Positions 9,143-17,793 of a DNA stretch of 64,000 nucleotides are shown here, one piece after another. The notes below the pieces were generated by a model. It was not told where the DNA came from. It searched no databases and saw nothing but the letters and a program-made list of their open reading frames with translations. Origin of the DNA: Postechiella marina (GTDB taxonomy: Bacteria; Bacteroidota; Bacteroidia; Flavobacteriales; Flavobacteriaceae); the NCBI RefSeq assembly GCF_039538365.1, contig NZ_BAABCA010000005.1, positions 434,001 through 498,000 on the forward strand, read 5' to 3'. The number at the start of each line of letters is the position of its first letter. Within the stretch, counting starts at the first letter, position 1. Both the position numbers and the translations under genes were made by a program.

Positions 9143-10594
9143 TTATTCTAACTTTCCAATTTCACGAGTACCGCTTCCCGTTTTTATTCCAACATTTAAA
9201 TCTCCATACTTTTTACGTGCTTGTTTTGCTAAAAGCATAATTTCCTTTACTTTATCTTGATTGTAATCTATAACATTATATTGCTCTCCTGGATCTCTCT
9301 CCATGTTATAAAGTTCTAATTTTTCAACCGTTTTTTTTATTCTTTTACCACCAACACCATCTTTACCCGGCTTGGTATTATAAGAATTCCAATCATGTGG
9401 AAAAACAAGTTTCCAATTACCTTTACGTACAGCGTTTAAATTATTTTTTCCATAATAATAAAGAATAGATTTTCTTGGCTCTGATTTAAAATCGCCTTTC
9501 CAGAGTGAAGTGATATCTACACCATCTATTTCGTTTTTAGATAACTTACCTTTAGATATCGCAGCAAACGATGGTAATAAATCTATGGCGCAGCCCAATT
9601 TATTACAAACAGTACCTGCTGGAGTTTTTCCTGGCCAACGAATAATAAATGGCACACGTTGGCCACCTTCCCAACTTGTTGTTTTCCCTTCTCGAAGCCC
9701 ACCAGATGAACCTGCATGGTTTCCAAAGTTTAACCATGGTCCATTATCGGTAGTAAAAATAAAAATGGTATTATCTGCGACTCCATTTTTTTCTAAAGCT
9801 TTGGCAATTTCTCCTACCGACCAATCAATCTCCATCATAACATCACCATATAAACCTTGCTTACTTTTACCTCTAAATTTATCTGAAACACCAAGAGGAA
9901 TATGTCCCATAGTATGTGGCACATAAACAAAGAAAGGTTTATGTGATTTTCTGTTAATAAAATCTATTGCTTTTTCGGTATACAACGTTGTTAGCTTGTC
10001 TTGATCTTTTAAACTAGTTATTTCTCCTATTTTTTTGTTTCCCTCAATTAATGGTAATTCTGGCATTTTAGAACGCTTATTTTCCTTAGGTCATTTATGG
10101 CCTGTAGCGCTATTATGTGGCCACATGTCGTTTGAATACGGAAGCCCAACATACTCATCAAAACCATGTTGTAAAGGCAAAAACTCTTTTTGCCAACCTA
10201 AATGCCATTTACCAAAAATACCTGTTGCATAACCTTGGTCTTTAAACATTTCTGCTATAGTATACTCCTTTTTATTTAACCCTACTTTATGATGAGGAAA
10301 TAATGCACCAGAAACCCCTATTCTATTAGGATAACATCCTGTTAAAATACCTGCTCTAGATGCACTACAAACTGGTTGTGCTGAATAAAAATTAGTAAAA
10401 CGCATCCCTTTGCTAGCCAATTGATCTAAATTTGGCGTTTCGAAACCTGTGGCTCCGTAACAGCCCACATCACCATAGCCTTCGTCGTCAATAAACACTA
10501 AAACAACATTGGGTTGAGTCGTATCTGTATTTTGTGCGTTAAAATTGAAAGCACATAGAATCGTTAATATTGTAAAAAAATAAAACTTCATCAT
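9143..10594 (-). pseudogene. Family S1 sulfatase interrupted by an in-frame TGA stop
   Basis: Two reading frames in the same phase make one sulfatase. Residues 1-167 (start 10594, signal peptide, FIDDEGYGD metal site, formylglycine motif CSASR with Cys76, GKWHLGW) end at a TGA at 10091-10093. After eight sense codons the frame continues (ATG at 10066) with PLPLIEG-like linker sequence, HTMGHIPLG, FTTDNGPW and a normal C-terminus. Without the stop the protein would be about 483 residues, full length for the family. There is no frameshift and no other damage, so this is a recent nonsense mutation, an assembly error, or read-through; the stop is in the leaky context TGA-C. Flanking genes are spaced normally for an operon (19 and 31 bp). 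Confidence 0.8.
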
Positions 10595-10625
10595 AATTTA
10601 TAAATTGATTAATAAAATTTAGGCC

Positions 10626-12059
10626 TTACCACAAATTCTCGCCATAAGCCCATCCTTCTCTCACATCTTCTTTTATATAAGTATTTAACTCTTTATGATT
10701 AGTGATTTTCATTTTTTTAGCATTATATTTTATCTTTTTATTTGCGCGTTGCGCTAAAGCACCTAACAAAGCTACTTCTGTAAGATCTGCACCATACTCG
10801 AAACTAGAACCTGGTTTTGGCCCATTGTTTCTAATTGCCGAAATAAACTCTGCATGTGGACTTTCATCTTTTATTCTAGCTATACTTTTATTCCATCCTT
10901 TTGTTTTAAAATCATTCCACGCTGCTCCTGGCATTAAAATTTTAGGATTGTATGGTTTACCATCTGTTAAAACAGTATTTTTATCTCCAACCATTAACAT
11001 ACCGTTATTAGGCAAATTTTTTAGTCCCCATTCTGGTCGATTTTCTGGTTTTTTACCTCCTTCATACCAATTTAATGTAACTGCAGGTTGTTTTCCTCGC
11101 TTAGGAAATTCATATTTTAAAACAGATTGATCTGGACCAAAATCGCTAGGAACAGGGCTTAACTTAGCAAAAACAGGCTCTACAGATGTAGGCATTCCTA
11201 AATTTAAAGACCAAAAAGGAGCATCTAAAGTATGGCAACCCCAATCGCCAAGCATACCTGTGCCTAATTCAAAATGATGCCTCCAAAACCTAGGTAAATA
11301 AAAAGGGCTATAATCTCTTCTTTTTGTTGGGCCTTGCCACAAATTCCAGTCTAAAGTCTTTGGAATTGTTTTACCTATTGGAGGATAATTATCGGGTTTA
11401 CAAAACCACCCTTTTGGACTAGGGTCGAACTTAGGACCATTAAACCAAGCATGAATTTCTTTAACCTCTCCTAGCAAACCTAAATCGTACCATTCTTTTA
11501 CACTTCTAATTCCATCTGAGGCATGCCCCTGGTTTCCCATTTGCGTAACCACTCCGTAATGTTTGGCTGCCTTTTTTAAAGTACGAAGTTGCCATATATT
11601 GTGAGCTAGAGGCTTTTCTACATAAACATGCTTCCCCCTTTCCATTGCTGCCATAGTTGCTGCAAAATGGGTATGGTCTGGGGTTGATACAATAACTGCA
11701 TCAATAGCCTTATCCATTTTATCTAGCATGACCCTAAAATCTTTAAATCTAGGAACATTTGGTAACATTTTATAGGCTGTAGCTGCTGCTTTATCATCTA
11801 CATCACAAAAGGCTACAATATTTACATGAGCATGAGCTTTTCTTTCACCTTTTGGTTCCAAACCTTCTTTAACTCTTCTATTATCACCACGAATACCTAG
11901 CATTTGCGTCCAGTTATTCATCCCTCTTCCTCCTACTCCTATAACAGCTACATTAACAACGCCATTAGGCGAAAAACTTAATAAACTTGGCAAAATAGCT
12001 ACTCCTGCAGCACTTATACCTGTGGTTTTAATAAAATTTCTGCGAGATAAATTTTTCAT
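10626..12059 (-). CDS. Tat-exported Gfo/Idh/MocA-family oxidoreductase
   Basis: A 477-residue NAD(P)-dependent oxidoreductase of the Gfo/Idh/MocA family. A twin-arginine signal is clear (SRRNFIKTTG, residues 5-14, then a hydrophobic stretch), so it is folded with its cofactor before export. The Rossmann motif GVGGRG is at 41-46, followed by FCDVDD, STPDHTHF and the family signature HVYVEKP (EKP at 148-150). The family oxidises ring hydroxyls of sugars, and some members (GH109) cleave glycosides through an NAD-linked keto step. It sits 32 bp behind an exported TIM-barrel protein and ahead of two sulfatases, which suggests action on sugars released from the sulfated glycan. Substrate is not known. 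Confidence 0.85.
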   Translation of the reverse strand: MKNLSRRNFIKTTGISAAGVAILPSLLSFSPNGVVNVAVIGVGGRGMNNWTQMLGIRGDNRRVKEGLEPKGERKAHAHVNIVAFCDVDDKAAATAYKMLPNVPRFKDFRVMLDKMDKAIDAVIVSTPDHTHFAATMAAMERGKHVYVEKPLAHNIWQLRTLKKAAKHYGVVTQMGNQGHASDGIRSVKEWYDLGLLGEVKEIHAWFNGPKFDPSPKGWFCKPDNYPPIGKTIPKTLDWNLWQGPTKRRDYSPFYLPRFWRHHFELGTGMLGDWGCHTLDAPFWSLNLGMPTSVEPVFAKLSPVPSDFGPDQSVLKYEFPKRGKQPAVTLNWYEGGKKPENRPEWGLKNLPNNGMLMVGDKNTVLTDGKPYNPKILMPGAAWNDFKTKGWNKSIARIKDESPHAEFISAIRNNGPKPGSSFEYGADLTEVALLGALAQRANKKIKYNAKKMKITNHKELNTYIKEDVREGWAYGENLW

Positions 12060-12091
12060 GGTTAATACATTTAGTTTGGTTGGTTGTTTTT

Positions 12092-12901
12092 TTATTTAAT
12101 ATAAGTTTTTAAAAATGCTATATTATGCTGTAACTCTTTTATTAAAACAGACTTTTTTGCTGTATGCTCTATAATGTAATTGCCTTTAAATTTTTGCCTA
12201 TTTAATTCGTTAAAAACGTTTTCCCAATTAATAATACCAGTCCCTAAAGGAACTGGTTTCCCTTTAGAACTTGGTTTATTAACATCTTTAATATGCAGCT
12301 CGGTTATTTTTCCTTTTAATAGTTTTAGGGATGCAGTAACATCTAAATTAGACCGTTTCCAATGCCCCACATCTGCGCAAACACCTAAATATTTACTCCT
12401 ACCTATTAAGCCTTGTTTTACGTTAGCAGGATTCCACCAGTGCCTTTTAGGCTTGGCATGATTATGTATAGAAGCATAAATTTTGTATTGCTTACACAAT
12501 TTATCTATTGTTGCTATTTGATCTTGAGCTGGCTCTGTAATTATGGTTTTAATTTTCATGTCCTTAGCGAATTCGAAAAGGTGAATCCAATCCTTCTCTT
12601 TTTTCAAAGAAATAACACCATAACTCACCACTTTTACCTTATACTTTTTAAGCAAAGCCTTAAGTTTTACAAGCTGACTTTTGGGCATTTTATAACTTGT
12701 TAAAGTACTATCTACCCTGCTAAATCTTTGTTTAGGAAACATCTCTATTTTCTTTAAGCCTAAAGCAGATATTTTCTCTAAAGTTTCTTCTAAAGAATAA
12801 TCTTTAAATGTCCATGCTTGACTTCCTATATTTTTCTGAGAAAAAGCAATAAAAACCACTGTAAACACTAGCAAAAGCGTACAACAGAGTCTCTTATTCA
12901 T
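12092..12901 (-). CDS. Exported xylose-isomerase-like TIM-barrel (sugar isomerase/epimerase superfamily) protein
   Basis: A 269-residue protein of the AP-endonuclease-2/xylose-isomerase-like TIM-barrel superfamily with a signal peptide (about 1-21). Metal-ligand positions typical of the fold can be read in ITEPAQDQ, SIHNHAKP, GVCADVGHW, ELHIKDV and YIIEHT. Cytoplasmic members act on sugar phosphates, which are not expected in the periplasm, so the usual label sugar phosphate isomerase probably does not describe this protein. It is cotranscribed with GH117 (16 bp) and the Tat-exported oxidoreductase (32 bp). I infer a partner step on an oxidised sugar, such as lyase or epimerase action on a 3-keto-glycoside. 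Confidence 0.75.
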   Translation of the reverse strand: MNKRLCCTLLLVFTVVFIAFSQKNIGSQAWTFKDYSLEETLEKISALGLKKIEMFPKQRFSRVDSTLTSYKMPKSQLVKLKALLKKYKVKVVSYGVISLKKEKDWIHLFEFAKDMKIKTIITEPAQDQIATIDKLCKQYKIYASIHNHAKPKRHWWNPANVKQGLIGRSKYLGVCADVGHWKRSNLDVTASLKLLKGKITELHIKDVNKPSSKGKPVPLGTGIINWENVFNELNRQKFKGNYIIEHTAKKSVLIKELQHNIAFLKTYIK

Positions 12902-12917
12902 AATAATACATCATTAC

Positions 12918-14189
12918 TTATTTAAGGACATTATTTTCTTTATCTATACGGTTACGCTGTTTTTTACTTAAACTACGTTTAAAATAATCTTCTGGTGTAT
13001 ATTTTACTCTAGGCTCCTTCATTTCTGGATCGTGTAAATCTTGACTTAAATCGCAATCAAATCTTGTTAGCATAGAGTGAAATTGACCTTTTCCTCCTAA
13101 AGAAATAAAGTGAGCCATTCCCCATGTAATACCTCTACCATCCTTAGTATCTGCAAAGGCATCAGGAACGTATGGTGCTCCTGCGTAAGGCATCATTTCT
13201 GTAATTGAAGCTATTTCGAAATTAACACCATCTTCGGCATATTGTATGGTATTATGCTCGTTACCATCTTTATAAACCATTGCAGCAATACCTGTTTTAA
13301 AAGGAAATAAAGAGGTTTCGTGCCCAGAAGAAATTACAGGGTTTAATGGGTGTTTTGTAAAAGGACCTAAAGGATTATCTGCAGTGGCTAAACCTTGCAT
13401 TCTTATCCAGTCTCCTTTTTTACCAAAATCTGATTTATAATATAAATAAATTTTACCTTTATAAACTAAAGGATATGGGTCGTGAATTGAGTATTGATCC
13501 CAAGCGCCTTCACCTCCATTTGGAATTACAATTTTATTATACGGTGTCCAAGGTCCATCTGGAGAATCGGCATAAGACACAGCCACAGGGCAATCGTCTC
13601 CACGCTTACCACTAGCCTCCATAAAACCTTGATAGTATAAATAATACTTACCTTTCCACTCTAAAATATCTGTAGTTGTAACAGCTCTCCAGCCAACAAT
13701 AGGTTTTTCTGGTCGTTTAATTGCAACACCTTGCTCTTCCCAATTAAAACCATCATTACTAGTGGCATACCAAATTTCTGCTAAATCCCAATCAGACGAA
13801 GGTATAACATCTGAACTTGCAGCTGCTCCTCGTGGTGGTGTTGGTGTGTTTCTATAAGTATACCAAACATAATATTTACCATTGTGCTTAATTACTTTTG
13901 AAGGATCTCTTCTACTTATTGTTCCATCATGATTATTATAATCGAAACCTTTTACATCTGTATATTTAAACTGCGAAAACAATTCGTTTTCTTGAGGTTT
14001 TGGTGCAGGATACGCATCGTACAATCTATTTAATGCACGACTAAGCTGCATATTAGGTTTTTGCTTTGGTAGTTGATGCGGAAAATCTTTTATAGGTTTT
14101 TCTTGTTTAGCTTCTTTTATCGTTGTCTCTTTGTTTTCACACGAAAATAAAACGAACACAAGGCCTAATAATACGAAAATGTTTTTCAT
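12918..14189 (-). CDS. GH117-family lipoprotein (3,6-anhydro-L-galactosidase-like)
   Basis: A 423-residue lipoprotein (lipobox LFSC, Cys17) with the five-bladed propeller of GH117. Family marks are RRDPSKV (Asp95, likely general base), YYVWYT, SIHDPYPLVY (Asp237) and SGHETSLF (His290, at the place of the unusual histidine acid of GH117). Known GH117 enzymes release 3,6-anhydro-L-galactose from the non-reducing end of neoagaro-oligosaccharides, although some marine paralogues are inactive on agar. A second copy lies at 21660-22958 and is clearly homologous over its whole length. This copy is the first gene of its operon and is divergent from the TPR-HTH regulator at 14414. Confidence 0.85.
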   Translation of the reverse strand: MKNIFVLLGLVFVLFSCENKETTIKEAKQEKPIKDFPHQLPKQKPNMQLSRALNRLYDAYPAPKPQENELFSQFKYTDVKGFDYNNHDGTISRRDPSKVIKHNGKYYVWYTYRNTPTPPRGAAASSDVIPSSDWDLAEIWYATSNDGFNWEEQGVAIKRPEKPIVGWRAVTTTDILEWKGKYYLYYQGFMEASGKRGDDCPVAVSYADSPDGPWTPYNKIVIPNGGEGAWDQYSIHDPYPLVYKGKIYLYYKSDFGKKGDWIRMQGLATADNPLGPFTKHPLNPVISSGHETSLFPFKTGIAAMVYKDGNEHNTIQYAEDGVNFEIASITEMMPYAGAPYVPDAFADTKDGRGITWGMAHFISLGGKGQFHSMLTRFDCDLSQDLHDPEMKEPRVKYTPEDYFKRSLSKKQRNRIDKENNVLK

Positions 14190-14286
14190 TATTTTTTATA
14201 TAGTTTAGTTAGTTGCTTATTCTTAAAAATACGGGATTATTAACTAAGAATAAATAAATCTTCTATTTTTATAAAATTATAAGAAG

Positions 14287-14306
14287 ACGTATTACCAAAA
14301 ATACGT
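14287..14306. promoter_or_regulatory. Inverted repeat ACGTATT-N6-AATACGT, candidate operator
   Basis: Perfect 7-bp arms in the 224-bp space between the divergent GH117 operon and the TPR-HTH regulator gene. It covers the candidate -7 box of the GH117 operon. A further GACGTC palindrome is 15 bp to the right. It may be the binding site of the neighbouring regulator or of another repressor. Confidence 0.4.
14296..14303 (-). promoter_or_regulatory. Candidate -7 promoter box of the GH117 operon
   Basis: On the minus strand this reads TATTTTTG, an exact match to the Bacteroidota -7 consensus TAnnTTTG. It is about 107 bp upstream of the GH117 start codon. It overlaps the inverted repeat at 14287-14306, so a protein bound there would cover the promoter. 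No clear -33 TTTG is seen at the usual distance. Confidence 0.4.
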
Positions 14307-14413
14307 AAATAGCATCTTTTGACGTCTAAAAAAACATACACAAACATTATACAATGTATAGTTTTTACTTATATTGTAGAACCAAAAAAGTATATTGCTA
14401 CAAAAATACACAT

Positions 14414-16069
14414 ATGCACAAGACAAAACATAAAAACCTAATAAACAGAGTTTTAATATTTAATTTGTTTATATTTTGTCTAGCTTACTCTAATTGTTAT
14501 TCTCAAAAAAAAGAAAGCAAAAAAAACATTGACTCAACAACCTATTACACTAAAACATCTAAAACAGCTATTAGAGAACGCTCTTTATTTCCTGAAAAAT
14601 CTTATGATAGACTTACAAAATGTTATTCTTATTTTAGCAAAAAAAAGGATTTAGATAAAACACTGCTTTGTCTTGTAAACCTTTCGGACATTCAAAAAGA
14701 ATTAGGAAAACTTAGTTTGTCTTTCGAGCATTTATGGCAAGCACAATATTTAGTTAAAGAAACCGACAATTATTCGTATAAAGCTATAATTAATAGAAAA
14801 CTGTCTTACTTATACGATAATTTTAATAAGGATAAAGAATCTCTATTTCACCTTCAGCAAGCTTTAAATTACTCAAAAAAAATAACATCTAAAAACAATC
14901 AAGACAGCCATCAACTAAATGCCAACTATTTAAACTTGGCAGCTCGCGAACGCCAATCTGGAAATTATGATGAAGCTTTAAAATACATTGACTCTTGTAT
15001 TTTTACTGATAAAATGATTAAAAATACCAGTTACAGTTTACTTGCAGCCCAGGTAGAACGTGGTTTTTTACTTATGAAATTAGAAAAAACCACTGAAGCA
15101 GCTCAACTTTTAAATCAGGTAAAAAAGAAGTCTTTAGAAAACAACTCTAAGTTTAAAACAAGAATATATTACTCTTTAGGCGAATTAAAAACAAATACAA
15201 AAGAATACGATAGTGCTATTTATTATTTCGAGAATAGTTTAAAAAACATAAAGACATCAAACGCCAACAAATCAATGTCTCCATATATCTTAAACAAACT
15301 ATCAAATCTTTACTATTTAAAAAACAAACCAAAGAAAGCATATAAACTCATAATTGCTGAAAATAGGATAAAAGACAGTTTATCAGAAATTAAAAACAGG
15401 GTTTATAACGAGCTTTTCGAAATAAAAAATACGTATTTAGAATCTATTAGAAAAAAAGACTCTTTATTAGAGCAAAAAAATAATATCATTGAAAAGAACG
15501 AACAAACACAATTCTGGTTAAAAATAATTATCTTTTTAGTTATTCTTTTAGCTGTAGGTATGATACTTATGTCTAGAATGCGACTAAAACTAAAGAAAAC
15601 ATTACTAGATAAGACTGAAACAGAATTACAATCTAAAATTCAAAAAGAAAGAAGTAAAGCAAAAATAGAACTTAAAAGTAAAGAGCTTACTGCTTATGCC
15701 TTGCAGCTTATAGATAAAGATAGTGCTATAGACGAATTGCTAAAGGTTTTAAAAGAAAAATCGCCTTCTTCATACAAATCGCTTAACAATAAATATAAAA
15801 AAGGCGCTGAAGATTTATGGGATGAATTTAACCTTCGTTTTACCGAAGTTAATTCTGATTTTTATAACAGACTTAAAGAAAAACACCCTAATTGCACTCC
15901 TACAGAGCAAAAACATTTAGCACTAATAAAGCTAAAATTCTCCACTAAAGAAATGGCTAGAATACTAAACATAGAACCACATAGTGTACATATTTCTAGA
16001 TCTAGAATACGTAAAAAAATTGGTTTAGAACGAGCAGACAGTCTAGAAGATTATGTTGCTAATTTATAA
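14414..16069 (+). CDS. TPR-repeat membrane regulator with C-terminal LuxR-like HTH
   Basis: A protein of 551 residues from the ATG at 14414; the frame is open from 14354, but the first 20 residues there do not look like an exported N-terminus, whereas MHKTKHKN followed by a hydrophobic run does. Residues about 40-330 are tetratricopeptide-like helical repeats, followed by one membrane helix at about 370-389. A basic coiled coil comes next, and the C-terminus is a helix-turn-helix (TEQKHLALIKLKFSTKEMAR, then SVHISRSRIRKKIGL), close to LuxR type. This layout is common in Bacteroidota and is thought to act as a one-component membrane regulator. It is divergent from the GH117 operon, and ends only 2 bp from the end of the GH29 gene, tail to tail. 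Confidence 0.8.
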   Translation: MHKTKHKNLINRVLIFNLFIFCLAYSNCYSQKKESKKNIDSTTYYTKTSKTAIRERSLFPEKSYDRLTKCYSYFSKKKDLDKTLLCLVNLSDIQKELGKLSLSFEHLWQAQYLVKETDNYSYKAIINRKLSYLYDNFNKDKESLFHLQQALNYSKKITSKNNQDSHQLNANYLNLAARERQSGNYDEALKYIDSCIFTDKMIKNTSYSLLAAQVERGFLLMKLEKTTEAAQLLNQVKKKSLENNSKFKTRIYYSLGELKTNTKEYDSAIYYFENSLKNIKTSNANKSMSPYILNKLSNLYYLKNKPKKAYKLIIAENRIKDSLSEIKNRVYNELFEIKNTYLESIRKKDSLLEQKNNIIEKNEQTQFWLKIIIFLVILLAVGMILMSRMRLKLKKTLLDKTETELQSKIQKERSKAKIELKSKELTAYALQLIDKDSAIDELLKVLKEKSPSSYKSLNNKYKKGAEDLWDEFNLRFTEVNSDFYNRLKEKHPNCTPTEQKHLALIKLKFSTKEMARILNIEPHSVHISRSRIRKKIGLERADSLEDYVANL

Positions 16070-16071
16070 CT

Positions 16072-17607
16072 CTACTCTAACTCGAATTTAAAAACTGTAG
16101 CTAGATTATTCATATCTACATTTGGCATGGTTAAAAAGAAATCTCCTGAAGTTAACTCCCAATCAACCTCAACATCTGCCCCTAATAGAGATATCTTTTT
16201 AATTGGCGATGGCGCAATGTTACGGTGATAACCGCCTATTGCTCGCATAGAAATTCGTTTTCCGGGTTCTGGCTTACCTAAAAAGAATACATACATTGCC
16301 TTTTTATCTTTTGCTACCGTAAAACGTACATCGTTAGCTGTATAGTTTACCGTCGCAGATTGCCCACCATGATGTCCATCTCCTGCACTGGCTGTTCCAT
16401 AACCAAAAATAATATGTGGTCTTGTACCGTAAACTGCTTCTCCATGTACTTTCATCCAATCTCCAATTTCTTTTAAAACACTACGCTGCTCTTGGTTTAT
16501 AACACCATCTGCTCTTGGAGAAACATTTAAAAGCACTACACCATTTTTACTCCAAACATCAATCATATTACGAATAACTAAATCTGCTGTTTTATAAGGG
16601 TGCCCTTCTACATACATCCAACGACTTTTACCAAGTGTAATATCTGTCATCCAAGGTGTTGGCCAAGAATCTCTTCGTCCACCTTGTTCGTAATCTAGAA
16701 TACTATAATCTAAAGATAAATCTTCTTGCTTGTGAGCTGTTACTACTTCTTTGTTATGTTTAATTCCATTATTAAAATGATGAGCAACCATTTCTAATTT
16801 TTTATCCTCTGGAATTAAATTTAACCATGAGTCGTACCATAAAATATCTGGACTATATTTATCTACAACCTCAACAACTTGATCTAACCAGTATTGATTA
16901 AACTCACCTATGGTTTCAAAATTACCAAACAACTTACGCAATTTAGGGTCTGTAGTTGATGTTGGCAAATCTGGATGATATACATAATGGCTATCGTAAG
17001 CTGTTTTCCATGCTTCTGGTTTATTAGCATTTCGTTGTCCATTACGTGCATGATGAAACGTTGCTATGGTTTTTAGACCTCTTTTTTCTAAGGATTTGAA
17101 AATGTCTCCTAAAATATCGCGTTTGGGTCCCATATCTGAAGCATTCCATGGGTTTACTTCGCTATCCCACATGGCAAAACCATCATGATGCTGCGCTACA
17201 GGCCCAGCAAATTTAGCTCCTGTATTTTTAAACAATTCGGCCCAATCTTCTGGATCAAAATGTTCTGCTTTAAACATAGGAATAAAATCTTCGTAACCAA
17301 ACTCATAAATACTACCATAAGTTTTCTCGTGATGTCTACGAATAGCACCTCTATCTTTATACATATTGTGAGGGTACCAAGCACTACCATAAGCAGGTAC
17401 ACTGTATGGCCCCCAATGAAAATACATACCTAATTTAGCATCTGCAAACCATTCTGGTGCAGCTTTGTGAGTTTTTAATGATTCATGATTTGCAGTATAG
17501 CTTTTTTTATTGGTCAAACTTTTTTGTCCAATTTCTTTATTACTAACACAACTTACCGCTGCTATTGCAACAGTTAAAAACATACACTTATATTTATTTA
17601 TTTTCAT
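16072..17607 (-). CDS. GH29-family lipoprotein (alpha-L-fucosidase / alpha-L-galactosidase-like)
   Basis: A 511-residue protein with lipobox AVSC (Cys20). The GH29 barrel is marked by MYFHWGPYSVPAYGSAWYP near residue 61, HHDGFAMWDS (about 140-149) and the nucleophile region DILWYDSW with Asp259. The domain ends with a C-terminal beta-sandwich (DVRFTVAKDKKAMYVFF onward). GH29 enzymes release alpha-L-fucose, and those in porphyran clusters have been linked to alpha-L-galactose, a C6-hydroxylated relative of fucose. With GH86, GH117 and sulfatases next door, L-galactosidase action is a reasonable inference. It follows a sulfatase at 17794 after 186 bp, so it may be the last gene of the long uxaC operon or have its own promoter. 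Confidence 0.85.
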   Translation of the reverse strand: MKINKYKCMFLTVAIAAVSCVSNKEIGQKSLTNKKSYTANHESLKTHKAAPEWFADAKLGMYFHWGPYSVPAYGSAWYPHNMYKDRGAIRRHHEKTYGSIYEFGYEDFIPMFKAEHFDPEDWAELFKNTGAKFAGPVAQHHDGFAMWDSEVNPWNASDMGPKRDILGDIFKSLEKRGLKTIATFHHARNGQRNANKPEAWKTAYDSHYVYHPDLPTSTTDPKLRKLFGNFETIGEFNQYWLDQVVEVVDKYSPDILWYDSWLNLIPEDKKLEMVAHHFNNGIKHNKEVVTAHKQEDLSLDYSILDYEQGGRRDSWPTPWMTDITLGKSRWMYVEGHPYKTADLVIRNMIDVWSKNGVVLLNVSPRADGVINQEQRSVLKEIGDWMKVHGEAVYGTRPHIIFGYGTASAGDGHHGGQSATVNYTANDVRFTVAKDKKAMYVFFLGKPEPGKRISMRAIGGYHRNIAPSPIKKISLLGADVEVDWELTSGDFFLTMPNVDMNNLATVFKFELE

Positions 17608-17793
17608 TTTACTATTAATGTTTTATCTTTTTATTTAAACTGAATTAATTAGCAACACTTTAATATTTGCTTCTTATTTGATTATTTTTATATATAACAA
17701 GTTTAATGTACTTGTAGCCAAAATCTTAACACATAGCTACATTTAAACCAAATAACTATTAACAGTTACCATGCAAACAACTTTTTTGGAACC

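Noticed and set aside
9510..9926. Plus-strand frame of 138 codons
   Set aside because: Antisense shadow of the sulfatase second half, which shows proper family motifs.
10091..10093. TGA as selenocysteine codon in the sulfatase
   Set aside because: The position is outside the catalytic site and no selenocysteine insertion hairpin or Sel gene is seen; nonsense mutation or error is simpler.
10702..11130. Plus-strand frame of 142 codons
   Set aside because: Antisense to the Gfo/Idh/MocA gene; no family features of its own.
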